DNA of 64,000 nt from Paracamarosporium sp. OC-R06-R3 (Eukaryota > Ascomycota > Dothideomycetes > Pleosporales > Didymosphaeriaceae): assembly GCA_019828545.1 (NCBI GenBank), contig JACVRA010000395.1, positions 1-64,000 on the forward strand. The letters are read 5' to 3'. The position numbers and the translations under genes are program-made. The stretch's first letter is position 1; every line of letters starts with the position of its first letter. This document shows positions 42,263 to 54,033 of this stretch, in pieces. The notes below the pieces were generated by a model. It was not told where the DNA came from and made no database searches. It was given only the letters and a program-made list of their open reading frames with translations.

Positions 42263-43196
42263 AGTGATCGAACAGACGCAGCAATATGCGTGTGCCGACT
42301 ATCCTGAGTGTATGGCCGTACCGGGAAGATTGTGGTTATTAATTTGTGGGGATGGTAACAACCGACGGTAAAGCCGGGGATGTTTAATCTGAATACGAAG
42401 GAAGCGACTAGGCGGCAGAATGTAGAAAACAGAGCATCGAGAGTCTTTTAGTTAGCAATGAAGAGAAGTGGAAAGAGGATTTGGCTGCATCTTAATCTTC
42501 CAGCAAGTGGGCAGTGAACCGCACAAACAGCGCGTTAGTGTAAGCCGCACAAAACGCGCAGATGGAGTCATGGCTAATGGTGGCGTCATGTCGCCGCGAA
42601 AACCACGCTGGTCTGCCTTCCCCTACGATCCAACCACGGCAAGAGCGCCAAGCTCTGTTGCCGCCGCCGACTCTTCATTAACACGATGCTGCGAAAGGGT
42701 AACCGTGGGTTGCAGGAGTAACAAACGTGCACCTGACGATGAACGAAGCCTGACGTGTGGGGACACAGAGACAGGGGTCTCTCGCTTAGAATCATGAGTT
42801 ATATGGACACTAGTAACGCACCAATTCCCGTTAACGACCTGCCATTATCTCCACCTCTCACTGCGCTCCTCTGTGAACATCGGGTTCTGGCACACTAGAC
42901 TGCGTCTTGTCGATACTAGGCACCATGACATGCAGTGTACCACGTGAACGCTGCTAAATATATATCCGACCTCGGGGATACCACAACGTATGCACTACGA
43001 AAACACAAAGCAGCACTCTGCATGCTAGGCAGCAGCGATGGCCTATGACAAGATGTAGATACCTCTGTGAGTCGTTGATGGAAACTACTTTGTAGCGTGG
43101 AGCTTCTTGTGACGCGATAGAATTACGCCATGCGATGTTGCTCACAGCACTATCGATACGGTGCGTGAATCGTGAATAATCATGTCGAAGAAGACC
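42263..43196. other. Intergenic: copper ATPase promoter and GRF gene 3' region
   Basis: No gene is supported. I looked for obvious copper-response motifs near the ATPase start and found none convincing. The open frame at 42468-42797 has no recognisable product. Confidence 0.4.
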
Positions 43197-44331
43197 TCAA
43201 TCTGACGGCTGTCCATGCTCCAGGTTCCATTGCAAATGGCTGACTTTTGCTTTCTCGGCCTCCAGCTCAGCCTCAAGTGTGCTCACGCGGTACGTTAGCT
43301 CAGTGATCTTTGCGGTTTTGGCAGTTATTGAAGCTCTTGCAACCTCGCGCCCTTTCTTCACACCTTCGGCGACGGTCGCATGTCTAGAAAGTACGGCGGT
43401 CAGGTTCTTCCTCGTTTGTTCGTTCATCTCGACGTTTGCACCGCGCAGCACCCCGAAAACATCACGAACGAGATCGGTCTCTGGCACATCCTTGAAGCGA
43501 GCCGGGGTGGGTGTCTCGTTTGAAGAAGAGCTAGGTGTCATGGTGCCGGATTCTTCAGATGACCGATAGCGTGAAGGAGTGAGCATGGAACCGCCAGGGG
43601 CACTGAACCGTGTAGGGAAGAGGTTGTTAGAGGTCCGTGACTCTGTTTGCGGCGTCGGTAACGTGTTCGGTTGGGCACTGTCGTCAGGCTGCCATGGGAG
43701 TCTACGCCTCGCTGAACGGGAAGGAGTTGCAAACGTATCAGTACGGGGCCTCTTGCTAGGCGTTTCTGCGGCTGCCATGAGCTGATCAAGCTCCTCTTGA
43801 AAATCTCCGCTTCCTTCAGCGAAGCTAAATTCATCTTCATCTTCCCGGGAGGTCGCTCGGACACGCTTTCTGCTGTTCTCCGAGGGTCCGGCTTCTGGGG
43901 TATATGGCGGAGGTGGTGACGCCACACGCTGGGCTCGTGGCGTGGTGGTTGTATGGTCTGGCTCAGTGCGCGAGTTGCTCGCAAGGGCTGCGTTCTCACG
44001 CGGATGGGCTTCTGAGTCCCACAGGAAGAATTTACAACGCTTGTCTTGTGGTTTTTGACAAGATCGGACTGCGATTGTGTCAACAAGCGACTTGTTCACT
44101 CATCAGTGCAGGCTTACACCATCGGCCTTTGTTTGGGCCTTCCTTCTTAACTTCGAAGTGAACCGCAGGCAGCGGAGGACTACAGTCGCCTTAGTGGTTG
44201 CTAGTTAGCTCACGTAGTGTCACTATATCCAGTATCCACCTACAGTGCCAAACGCCGTTGAGAAATGTTCCTTTGAGTGCAGGGGATCCACTCCACACAC
44301 CGCCTCGGCCTCTGCCTCTAATGGTTGGCAT
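43197..44331 (-). CDS. GRF-type zinc-finger protein with C-terminal coiled coil
   Basis: Three exons (complement of 44244-44331, 44118-44189, 43197-44068; introns 54 and 49 nt) encode 343 residues. The N-terminus is Arg/Gly-rich (MPTIRGRGRGGVW). The GRF zinc finger (about 27-75) is assembled across both introns: GVWHCDCSPPLPAVHFEV, NKGRWFRSCQ and KRCKFFLWD, the C-x-aromatic and C-x-FFxW pattern of this nucleic-acid-binding finger. A Ser/Thr/Pro-rich middle has basic clusters (RKRVRA, SKRPR: likely nuclear signals). Residues about 250-335 form a helical coiled coil (ITELTYRVSTLEAELEAEKA). GRF fingers occur in topoisomerase III alpha, APE2 and NEIL3. Here no catalytic domain is attached, so a nuclear DNA/RNA-binding role is inferred. 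Divergent from the GT34 gene. Confidence 0.82.
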
Positions 44332-44732
44332 TGCGATGTTTGGAGGGGGCGATATCGTGTAGGCGCAAGTTGCGGGGTTTAACGTTCACTCACAGGGAGG
44401 CTGGGAAGGCTGGAGCGGGGTTAGCGGCAAGGGTGCACGGCTGCGGGCAGCTCCCGCACATCACAGAACAGTGGGCCATGGCCAACCACGGTCAAGGCCT
44501 TCACTTGCGATGCTCTCTTCCTCTGCCCATTGCTGCTTCCGAGGTCCATGATGCGTGCTCCCGCCGTCCCGCTCCAGCTGATGGTCGCGAACCACGGAAG
44601 CGGCGCCGCCAACGACAATAGCCTTCAGCCCTCACATACTTGGCATGCTAGGGGCAACACTTGCGATGAGAGCCCTGGCTCAGCTGCCCGCGCGCCGCGA
44701 CAGCCTGCGGGTTCCTTCACTAGACCAACAAG
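44332..44732. promoter_or_regulatory. 401-bp divergent promoter of the GRF and GT34 genes
   Basis: The two start codons face away across 401 bp of GC-rich DNA without a TATA box. The open frame 44325-44621 spans it but shows no protein features. Confidence 0.4.
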
Positions 44733-45735
44733 ATGCTGCTGCGGTCGCTGAGGATCTCGCCGTCGCTCCTGCTCTTCCTTGTCTTCTGCGGTTTCCTCGG
44801 ATGGCACTTCCGCCAGGCGCCCTTTCCCGACCTCGCCCCAGCCCCGCAACAACCGCCGCCGCCACCAGCAGAGCGCACTGAACAGAAGCCTTCGGCGGCC
44901 CTGGGTGAGCATAGACCGGCACCGACGACGACAACGACGGAAAAGAAGCCTCCTGCAAAGAAACCTCTTCGCGTCGCCCTGGTGACCTTTGTGACGGAAG
45001 AGCGGTCGTACCTGCACATCTCGCTCAAGTCCAAAGACCGTGCGTGCCTACCCTAGCTCACAGCCTTGCACTTACATGACCATTTCGATTGACCGCTTGC
45101 TAGACTACGTCCGCCGCCATGGCTACGACCTCATCGTCGATTACGAAGCGCATCCGAAAGACAAGGGCCCGGTCTGGTGGAAGTTCGACATGGTGAGGCG
45201 GCTGATCAAAGAGGACAAGTGGGACTGGATATGGTGGCTTGATTTCGACACTCTGATCACAAATACCAACATCAAAGTGGCAGACATCATAGAGGAGACG
45301 CTGAAAAACGCCACGAACCCGGATGACCTCGACTACCTCTTCTCCCACGACTGCAACAACCTGAATCTAGGCTCCTTCATCGTGCGGTCCCACAAACGCT
45401 CACTCAAGTTTCTAGACGACGTGAATGCCATTGAGGCGGCGGTAAAAAAGGCGGACAAGGATGCGCAGCTGAGCGAGCAAGATGCCATTACCAAGCTCAT
45501 GGATCAAGATCCGGCCACCAAGAAAAGAACTACAGTGATCCCACAATGGATGATCAACGCGTTCCCCAATGAGATCCCGTGCTTTGAAGACCCGATCCGT
45601 CCCTGGGAGCATGGCTTCTTCCTCGTGCACTTTGCTGGCGCGTGGGCGCATGTAAAGGGCGAAGATCCGACTGGACAGCTGATGAATAAGTACAAGGATG
45701 AGATCATTTGGGGAGATTGGAAAGAATTCTACTAA
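44733..45735 (+). CDS. GT34 galactosyl/mannosyltransferase (Gma12/Mnn10 family)
   Basis: Two exons (44733-45039, 45104-45735; 64-nt intron) encode 312 residues. This is a type II Golgi topology: short cytosolic end, one TM (about 8-25, SPSLLLFLVFCGFLGWHF), a Pro/Thr-rich stem to about 78, then the catalytic domain. Conserved elements are VALVTFVTEE, YVRRHGYDLIVDYE, WWKFDMVRRLI, the metal-binding DxD in WWLDFDTLI, NLGSFIVRSHKRSL and the C-terminal HFAGAWAHVKGED. The family adds alpha-1,2-galactose or alpha-1,6-mannose to cell-wall glycans in the Golgi. Donor and linkage cannot be fixed here. Splicing joins SKD to the YVRRHGYD segment in frame. Confidence 0.92.
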
Positions 45736-46247
45736 CTCTGAATCCGTGCTTTGGCAATTTGCGGTTTCGGATTATTCATTACCAGTCTTTTACTATTGTC
45801 TTGAGGCTTTCATGCTTTCACTGTAATCATTTTAGCGCCAGTAGCCTTAACCTCAGATCAATTCAGCAAATCATCAATATATGTCACAGTGACTGTGACG
45901 CTCCCATGGGTCATGCCATTTCTAAAACATGCCATGCTATTATCAGGTTGATTTCAATGCCGTATGGGCGAACCAGAATGATGCTCAGAGTTGCAGGCCA
46001 AAAAAGTGTCGCTTCTCCAAAACGCTAGCTCACATCGTACTAGCCTGGGCCCTCTTTTCCACCACGAACACTTGAAACGGCATCTGGTTGCGCGACACGT
46101 TGGCTATTTTGAGCATATCCGTTCCCTACACCTAGATCCATCCGACAGTATCAATTCGTTATACCTCTAGAATAAACCTACACACACGTTACTTGTGAAT
46201 TGCATGTTGGGGAGCAACTGAACATCAAAATTTTGTTGTGGCGTGGT
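45736..46247. other. Intergenic, no feature seen
   Basis: Downstream of the GT34 stop and upstream of the SET-MYND gene. AT-rich after 45740, which suits a 3' untranslated region and terminator. No gene is supported. Confidence 0.4.
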
Positions 46248-47879
46248 ATGCAGCCAGATGCCCGCGCAATGGCCCAGAACAACCACGGATACTACATCAC
46301 AGATTCGACAATTGGTGGACAGCCCGCAGGGAAAGGACTCTTCAGCAGTCAAGATGTCAACAGCGGAGAACCTATTGTTATCGTACGTCGTCCACTTATG
46401 GCATCGCTGGAGTCTGAAAGACTGAAAGACACGTGCGCAAACTGTTATGTCTGGACTGAGGGTTCATCGATCGGATCAAGGCTCTACGTGAAAGAAGGGA
46501 CTAGTGTACAAACGTGCGCCGGATGCAAGCGTTTCCGGTACTGCAGCAAGGTAGTTCTACGATCCGTTACAGGAGAATCAGTTTACTAACGTTAACATCA
46601 GGCATGCCAGAAAGAAGCATGGAACCGCGGCCACAAGCACGAGTGCAAAAATCTAAAACCAGTTGCTGACAGAGAGCTACCTAAGGCGGTACTGGGCTGT
46701 ATGGAGATCTTGGTCCGACGGAAACACGGCCTCATAGACGATCAGACATGGCAGCTATTGTGCCATCTAGACTCTCACATCGACGACTTTAAGAACAATG
46801 GCAACTACGGCGGGATCGAGCTGATGGCAATGGGGACCAGCCAGTTCTCCGCCACCCAAGACACTTTTACCAAGGACTTTGTCGCTGCAATGTACGCCAG
46901 GATATTATCAAACTCGATGACTCTAATAACTCCGACTTTTGATCCTCTTGGAATTGTAATCGATGCCTTGTTGTGCCACCTTAACCACTCTTGCAAGCCG
47001 AATACCTATATTGTCATGGACGGTCCACAAATGCAACTTCGGGCGCTTAAGGACATTAAGAAAGATGAAGAGCTCTCTATATCGTATATTGACCCTACTA
47101 TGCCCTACGCGCGAAGACAGAGCGAGCTTCAACAACGCTGGTTCTTTGGCTGCAGATGTAGTAAATGCCGTCTGGGTCCGACCCAAGAGGAGGATAAATG
47201 GTCGATGAGACTTGACACTCTTGCAAGTCAATACAAGAAAATGGCCGATGAAGAGATCGAACGAAACGGGCAAGTGGATGATCCAGCAAGCTATGTAGGA
47301 GACTCGCTTGACGAACGGCGAGTGGCAGCATTGCAGGGGAAAGCGTTCCAATTGTACGAAGAAGAACAGCAACAATCCGACCCAACCGAAGCAATTCGCA
47401 TCATCAAGGACGCAATGAAGCTCTGCAATGACTCCGGCTTGTGGCCGGCTCACCGCCAACCTCTGCCCGCTCTTAGGGATGACCTCATCGTCAACATGTT
47501 TGCGGCGGAGAACTACGAAGGAGCATGGTTTGAAAGCGCGAAACGCCATCGCCACGTCATACCAAAACTCTATACTCAGATGCATCACCCTCTCCGCGTG
47601 GTTCAAACGTGGCAGATGGCAATGCTGGCACAGTATTTAGCGAGTGCAGGCACAGAAGTTGCTCCAGGCGTTGACATGGCTCTCATAGCAGCCATGCTTA
47701 TCAATACGATTAACGTCACTTCGAGAATGAGCCATGGTCCGGACAGCGCTTTCTCGAAGAGCGTGCAGCAGAAGTTTTCAGAGGTCGAGACGGAGTTGTT
47801 GGGCAAATTTGGGTCGAAGGACGCGATGAACACGGCTATACAGCGACAGGTCAAGCTGTTGTCGGAGATGGGTAAGTAG
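46248..47879 (+). CDS. SET-MYND domain protein (SMYD-like lysine methyltransferase)
   Basis: Two exons (46248-46550, 46602-47879) with a 51-nt intron carrying a canonical TACTAAC branch site give 526 residues. An ATG at 46269 would also do. The N-SET segment (GKGLFSSQDVNSGEPIVIVRRPLM) precedes a MYND zinc finger (CANCYVW ... CAGCKRFRYCSK / ACQKEAWNRGHKHEC) that spans the splice junction. The SET core includes LLCHLNHSCKPNTYIV (NHSC motif) and DEELSISYIDP, then the post-SET cysteines (GCRCSKC). The C-terminal ~220 residues are helical, TPR-like. SMYD enzymes use S-adenosylmethionine to methylate lysines on histones and other proteins. The substrate is unknown. Confidence 0.9.
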
Positions 47880-48526
47880 TAGTGGTATTGAGATATCTAA
47901 TGCTGGTTGCTTGATAAATGTCGAACGTATCACATGAATATCACTGTGTGCGCTGTGAAGGCCCACGGCATACTCCTTAGAATGTATGCTGTGGAGATAG
48001 CACCCTCTCTTTCATGCATTGTATGGAACGGTGGCACATAACATGTCTTCAGATTTGCGTCAGGATTTTCATTAGACACTCGGAAACCTAATCATTAGGT
48101 TACCTATCTGTTTAGAAAGACGCCATATTTGTTTGCTGTTAGACAGTGAGTGAGAGTGCGACCTTCACTCACTTACCGCCTTAGCTCCATATTATTGCTG
48201 TAGCCACAAAGCGAGCTAGACGTGGCGTTCACACTCACCTTAACTATAGCAACGCTAGTGAGCTTCTGTTTACTTCACTGTTGAACTTGCAGGCTCTGCT
48301 TCTTTTTCCCTTCTTCACCTCGACAACTCCAGGCCGCTCTTCGTCACCACGGTTTCTGCATCGCCAGATTCGAGTCGCGCTGGCAATATAAGGTACGCTT
48401 GCCCCTCTAACTGCTTTGCTTCCCTAGATCGAACCGCAACTAACGTCGAGGGTGCAGATCTACTCCTCGCTCCCCGCGCTCCAGCATCTTCCGAGCCACG
48501 CACCCCAAGCCTCTTAAAGTTCAACA
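47880..48526. other. Intergenic with a 9-bp inverted repeat
   Basis: Holds AGTGAGTGA (48145-48153) and its exact reverse complement TCACTCACT (48165-48173), an 11-nt loop apart, about 350 bp before the next start codon. It could be a protein-binding palindrome or a hairpin. Otherwise only pyrimidine-rich leader sequence is seen. Confidence 0.45.
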
Positions 48527-49103
48527 ATGCCTCCCAAGGCCAACCCCGACCATGTAAGTACCCTTTCGAAGCAATAGTCGAACATGACTAATCTATGCAG
48601 CCCAATGGTGTCAAGATGGTGCCTGCCGACTGTGTCTCGGTCCTCTTGATGGCGCTTGGCAACACTTCGATCAGCAAGGCCCAATACGACATGATGTCGG
48701 CTCTTGACGGCACTCGCACGTCCAGTTCGTTTGAGCACCAGTTCAGGCCCATCACCCAGAAGGCCAAAGAGCTCAAGAGCCGTGTCGACCAGGGCGAGAA
48801 GTTCGAGCCGGTCCTGGCAACAAAGAAGCGTAGTATGTGTTGCGTCGTGTTAATATTATGGCATCACTGATGTTGGGAACAGACGCTGCTGCGGATGGTG
48901 CTACGCCTCCCACCACTCCAAAGAAGGCCAAGGCGACCCCTAAGGCGACCCCTAAGGCGACTCCTAAAGGTCGTGGAAAGAAAGCCAAGGTCGCCGACGA
49001 TGTTCTGCCGACGCCGAGCGATGTCTTCGAGGATGGCATCGAGTTCGACAAGGATGTGGTCCCCAGTTTCAAAGAGGAGGAGCCCGAGGATGACCTTGTG
49101 TAG
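48527..49103 (+). CDS. Small conserved-looking protein with ATPK repeats
   Basis: Three exons (48527-48553, 48601-48832, 48883-49103; introns 47 and 50 nt) keep one frame of 159 residues. The first exon codes only nine residues (MPPKANPDH). Residues 10-87 form a compact helical unit (VPADCVSVLLMALGNTS ... EHQFRPITQKAKEL). A basic low-complexity stretch with three ATPK units (12-nt tandem at about 48928-48970) and GRGKKAK follows, then an acidic tail ending EEEPEDDLV. The basic linker resembles chromatin-associated tails, so a nuclear location is a guess. I do not recognise a named family. Similar short ascomycete proteins with this build are, to my knowledge, annotated only as hypothetical. 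Confidence 0.75.
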
Positions 49104-50767
49104 GGCATGGCGCGAAGTGACAAAGCACTCTGGTCATGACTGGCGGCCGGGACATGGGGCGAGGTGCGCACGGAGGGAATGGGGACTGATAGTGTTCGAC
49201 TTGGAAGATTGATACCCAGATAGGAACCACACAAAGCTTCGGATCTCGAGATGTACATGTCGCGCGTGACGATGCTCGAATCGCCCTATTTGCCTGTGAC
49301 AGTAAAGGTAGTGTTAGCTCAGCATACCTGGGACACAGAGTGGCATGGCACGACCCGGAACGCGGGTCGCTCGTGGGGAAACCTTGTGTAGCAGCCATAG
49401 GGTACGTGCTACAACAGCGGATGTGTTCCAGTACGCTGACGTTGGCCGTATTTTTCGGATGCCCGAACAAGGAGCTGTCATCGTGTGGCCTCTGCATTTC
49501 CGAGATGTCGTCGACATGTTCATCACTGCCGGTCGAGAGGATTAGCGTACGGGCAGGCGGTACATTGCAATCGGATAAGCATCAGTAGAGATGGTGGGTG
49601 AAAGCCTGGAATGATGCTTTTTTTTTTTTGGGCTCGGATGCTGTAGACGCAGACGCATGAGGCGGTGGCTGCATGGTTGCACCTAGACATTAGCTCTGCG
49701 GCACAAAGGTGTTTGCGATTGCCTGGGTATGCGATACTCGATGCCGTGGTGGAGCACCTTGATCTGCGAGGCGTTCAGCAACCGGTTTCCCACCTGTCAC
49801 AGCAACGGAGGGCAATCTATCTGCCACGGCCAGGGAACAACCATGGCAAACGACGTCACCGGGCACGATCTCCTTTTCTATGCGCGCAACAGGATGAGGT
49901 GAGGCTCTGCCCTCTGCGCTAGGGCGTGTGGGCGCGATGCATTCAGCCTGGCGCAGCGCAAAGCGAAATGAGCATGGCTAGCCGCGAAACAAAATGACGG
50001 GACCCGCATGGCATGTCGAATTGATCCATCATCTCCGGGCGAGATGCGATCGATGGGCCAGACGCTCGCATAAGCTCAGCGACAGGGCGTTCGCGTGTCC
50101 GTTCGCAGGCGCTGGGCCCCTTCTGGCAGGCGGCGGCAAGACGAGGTGGAACGCGGCGACGCCCATTAATCGCATCGCAGCGCAAATGAAGCCACGACGC
50201 ACATGGCGTCGCGATCGCCAGCGCCCCAATCCAATCCGCGGTAGATCTCCCAGCGAAGCCTCGTCGCATGCACGTACGACTCGGTGTGCGCACCGCAGGC
50301 GCCCCTGAATTTCCCCGCGTTATTGGGCGGCGTCGGGCTACACCCTCTGCAGCTAGCACCGCAGCGCCGTTGGCCGCCCGGATGCAGGCCAAGCCTTTCG
50401 GCGTGAATGGCAACAGAGACACACCCCCGTCGATAGCAGCTGCAAAGGGGCTCCGGGGCCAAACTCGCCCGCCGCCATTGGCTCCCGGGGCCCTCGCTGG
50501 AGGATGCTAATTAGCCCGTTCGCCGCCCATGCCGCTTCCGGCCCAGCGCCCAATTTTGCATTCCTCCCGTTGCTCTGGCTTTGTATTGCCGCCCCGTCCG
50601 CCATCTTCTTGTAAAAAGGCTGCCTGCTCCCCCAATCGAGCCTGCTCTCACCACGCTCTCTCCTCTCCAACTAAGTCGCTCACTTGCACTACCGCTTCTA
50701 CTACCCACCCTTAGTACTACCTAATACTTTAATCTCACAAACCAACCAACCACACCACCAAATAAAA
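49104..50767. other. 1.6-kb intergenic region
   Basis: GC-rich from about 49870 to 50550, with many accidental open frames. A T run (about 49619-49630) lies 0.5 kb after the preceding stop. A pyrimidine-rich, CCAACC/ACCACC-containing leader (50680-50765) precedes the next ATG. No gene is supported. Confidence 0.4.
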
Positions 50768-51504
50768 ATGCGTTTCTTCGAGGTTGTTCTTTCGGGCGCT
50801 GCCCTTGTCTCCGCTGCTCTCGCCGTCGAGTTCAACTCCTGGCCCGACAGCGTCAAGGCTGGCCAGACCGTCACCCTCACCTACTCCCCCAAGGATGCTG
50901 CCACCACCATCATCCTCCGCAAGGGCCCGTCCACCGACCTCGACACCCTCGAGACCCTCACCAGTAAGTTGCCGTGTTATCCAGCAGATCATCAAATCAA
51001 GCAGACACTGACCATCCCGCAGCCACTTCCACTGGTGGTTCTTTCGAGTGGTCCGTCCCCTCCAGCCTTGCCGACGGTGCCGACTACGCTTTCGAGATCC
51101 GCCAGGCCGGCGCTGAGCCCAACTACTCCGGCCAGTTCAGCCTGAGCGGTGGCTCTGCTGCCAGCTCCTCTGCTGCCTCTTCCTCTGCTGGCTACTCTAC
51201 CGCCGAGTCTTCCTCTGCCTCTTCGACCGCCTCCTCGTCTGCTGGCTACTCCACTGGCGTTTCCACCACTGTCAAGACCTCCGTCATCACCTCCGTCGGC
51301 ACTGCTTCTGCCACCATCGTCCCCAGCCACGGCCTCAACAGCACCATCTCCACCGGCTCCCCCAGCGCTACCAAGTCCGAGGGCACCACTGCCTCCGTGA
51401 CCAGCAACACCCCGCCTGTTGAGAACACCGGTGCCGCCTCGTCGTTTGGCATCAACGCCGCTGCCGTCTTTGGCGCCTTCGGTGCTTTTGCGTACCTCGC
51501 ATAA
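50768..51504 (+). CDS. GPI-anchored Ser-rich surface protein, Kre9/Knh1-like N-terminus
   Basis: Two exons (50768-50963, 51023-51504; 59-nt intron) give 225 residues. A signal peptide (1-19, ...ALVSAALA) precedes a ~90-residue Kre9/Knh1-type beta-sandwich segment (VEFNSWPDSVKAGQTVTLTYSP ... ADYAFEIRQAGAEPNYSGQF). Residues about 117-195 are almost all Ser/Ala/Thr with GYST motifs, a heavily O-glycosylated stalk. The C-terminus is hydrophobic (INAAAVFGAFGAFAYLA) after a small-residue region, a GPI-anchor signal. It should sit on the plasma membrane or be transferred to the wall glucan. The family is linked to beta-1,6-glucan assembly in yeast; that role is not shown for such short forms. Strong third-position C bias suggests high expression. 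Confidence 0.87.
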
Positions 51505-53595
51505 GCGTCCTTCACTTCTATTCTTTACTGTTCATGTTTTGCTTTCGATGATATCACCTCTGCATTTGAACCGGTCCTGATCAGGATAATGTGAAGGATC
51601 GCTTTGTTTCTAATTCCATTCATGACGCATGCGGCGTTGTTTTGATGTTAGGCGCAGCCATGCGCGGGGGGGATGTGCGGTGGGCCTCTGTACATTTGGC
51701 AGGCAGATAACGGGCCAAAAATGAAAAACGCATACATTCATACTAATTCTGTGTTGTCTTTCGTGACTACATGCCTCAGTGGCACATGAAGTTGATGGAT
51801 TGATACATTGTGCCTTGAGCGGGATTGCTCGTGATGACGCACGGCAAGGTTGCTGTTTCACATTGTTGGTCCTGTTCGCGGCTACAACGCTTCTTTTGAT
51901 CCATTTGTCTTCTTCCAAGACCCAAAAAATGTTTCCTGCGACACATTGATCGGCCGATGAAGGTGTAACTGTGTGGGCATATAGCCTGTGCATGACAGCC
52001 ACACAGGTACCTCCCAAGTCCTACCTAGCACCCCAAGACAATTCGTCTGCCTGTTAGTGAGCTCGGCTCGACCTCGTCATTCTATGCGCACGTCTCTCGC
52101 AACCCGCATGCAACCAGGGATCGCAGTCTTCAATCCTTTCCCCTTCAGCGATGGTTTCTACCGTGTCTCCAGCCAGCCACAGATCCTTTCCTTGGTTGTT
52201 GAAACACGAGGCGCTCACACCGTCGTCACTCGACTCAATCAAGGTCTCAATAACCTCACAATTAGCCTTCGCCGATGAATCGTTCTGAAACGCGCCGCTC
52301 GTCACTTGACCTCCCCAGGCGTTCTCCAGCGTCGCACGTGTTCGGCGGAATCCACCCCGCCCGGGTACGTAGTGTACATGCGCGCCGCTACATCGGGTAC
52401 GATTTATTTGCGTTGCGCAGAAAAGGCGTCGCATGAGCCATAAGGTGAGGTTGGATGGTCATGCGCATCCATAGTCCCTGCAGATAAGTTGCAGGACGCT
52501 AAGCCTAGCACTCTCCACACGCTCGGAGGAGTTCTGTGGCAAACCTTGGTAGGAATCCGCGGCGCGGCTTACGGTGTGGTTCGCAGTGCTTTGTGGCGAG
52601 ATTGGAGTTTAGCTGGACCGCATCATGCTCGATGATTAGGCTACGATTGCAGGGCTGTGTGGAAGGCTAGCCTGTGTGCTACATGGGCACTCTGTAGCAT
52701 CTTTGCCTGGTCGAGTGATCAGACAGCGGCGCCCAAGGCGTGAACTGACTCTCGAATGGGCAAGGTACATGCATGTCTTGTGCCTACAACAAGTATTCTC
52801 CAACCCACCTGCCACAGCCAAAGCCGCGGCTCACGAGAGACGGGCGCACATCTCGCGACACCGAAGCCTTGCAACCTTCGTCTTCGCGTGGCCTTGCACA
52901 ATTTGCATCGCGAAAGGCTGCACTTTCTCTTTTCGTTTCCCTCTCTTAAATAACCCGAGGAAGTGCTACCCGGTTGCCAGCCTTGCCGTCGGCTCCCTCA
53001 CATCAGCTGCGGTAAGCTGTGGAGAGCCGAACAAATCCCCCGACCGCAACATCCATGCGCTCCAACCACGACCATCGGAATGCAATACCACACAAGCTGT
53101 CATCCTCGGCATGGCTAGATCCAGCGATAAGTATGGTATCGTGACGCGGGTCGAGAAGATAGTCCTTTGTAGAATCTCGGGCTCCGCTGCGGTTCGTGGG
53201 TGCCATCGGCAGGTGGGATGAGGTGGGGTGAGCATGCAGAAGCACATCTCGTAATGTCCGCATTTGATATTTTCACCTTGAATTCACACTTTTAGACTCG
53301 CTTAAAACAAGTGATTTGATCTTGAAGTCTTTAGCAAAATCATTGCATTTCTCTACACTGTCGCGACTTGCTCATACATCTTGCGAATCAACATACCGAC
53401 CTGCATCAATACACCGGCCTGAACCACCCGAATCAACGTAATACCGACCCGGATCCACGAAGCACATCAGCCACCACCTCAAAACAAAACAAAACAATTC
53501 TCCGCCAAACGCACAAGCCTTGAATTCCTGTAGGTTCTGGCGTCAGAATCAATATTGTTATTCTCGGGCCTCAACCTGCCACACCCCGACACACA
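51505..53595. other. 2.1-kb intergenic region, nothing recognised
   Basis: The longest frame (52676-53221, 181 codons) lacks a good ATG and shows no protein-like segments. GC-rich and AT-rich blocks alternate. C-rich CACCGACC-type sequence from 53380 on is likely the leader of the following gene. Confidence 0.4.
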
Positions 53596-54033
53596 ATGCG
53601 CAAGCAATCCATCCGCAAAACAACACTCCTCTCCCTCCTGAGCTTCAAATCCACCACCGCATCTGCACAACCCACACCCTCAGACCCCTCACCTTCGCCA
53701 TCACCCTCGCCGTCACCGTCCAAAACCAACCTCCTCACCTCCTTTTCCCCCTCAACAGACACCCTCGTGCCCTCCCCATCAGAAGCTAGCGTCGACGCAC
53801 TACCGACAGGCGACTTCTCTTTCACGGTGCCTCTAGAGCAGCCTACGGGGAATGGAACCACTCTATCGACGCCAATAGCGCAGACGACGTCAAGGGAGAG
53901 TCAGAGTAGTCGGGCAGAGACGACCGGGTCGAGCACTGCGGTGGTGTACATGGGAGAGGCAGTTCCGGTGGGGTACAGGAAGGTTGGGCTTGCAGGAGCG
54001 TTAGCTGGGGCGGCGGGTGTGTTCATGGTGTGA
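53596..54033 (+). CDS. Small Ser/Thr/Pro-rich secreted or GPI-anchored protein
   Basis: 145 residues, single exon. A basic, weakly hydrophobic N-terminus (MRKQSIRKTTLLSLLSF ... TTASA) may be a signal peptide. An (SP)n run (PSPSPSPSPSPSK, residues about 32-43) and a Ser/Thr-rich body follow. The last 20 residues are hydrophobic and small (LAGALAGAAGVFMV), as in GPI signals. There are no cysteines. It resembles the many short wall mannoprotein-like ORFs of ascomycetes. No family is recognised, and the signal peptide is not strong. Confidence 0.55.
   Translation: MRKQSIRKTTLLSLLSFKSTTASAQPTPSDPSPSPSPSPSPSKTNLLTSFSPSTDTLVPSPSEASVDALPTGDFSFTVPLEQPTGNGTTLSTPIAQTTSRESQSSRAETTGSSTAVVYMGEAVPVGYRKVGLAGALAGAAGVFMV

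Noticed and set aside
52676..53221. 181-codon frame in the 51.5-53.6 kb gap
   Set aside because: No good ATG context, no recognisable segment, and equally long frames exist on the other strand.
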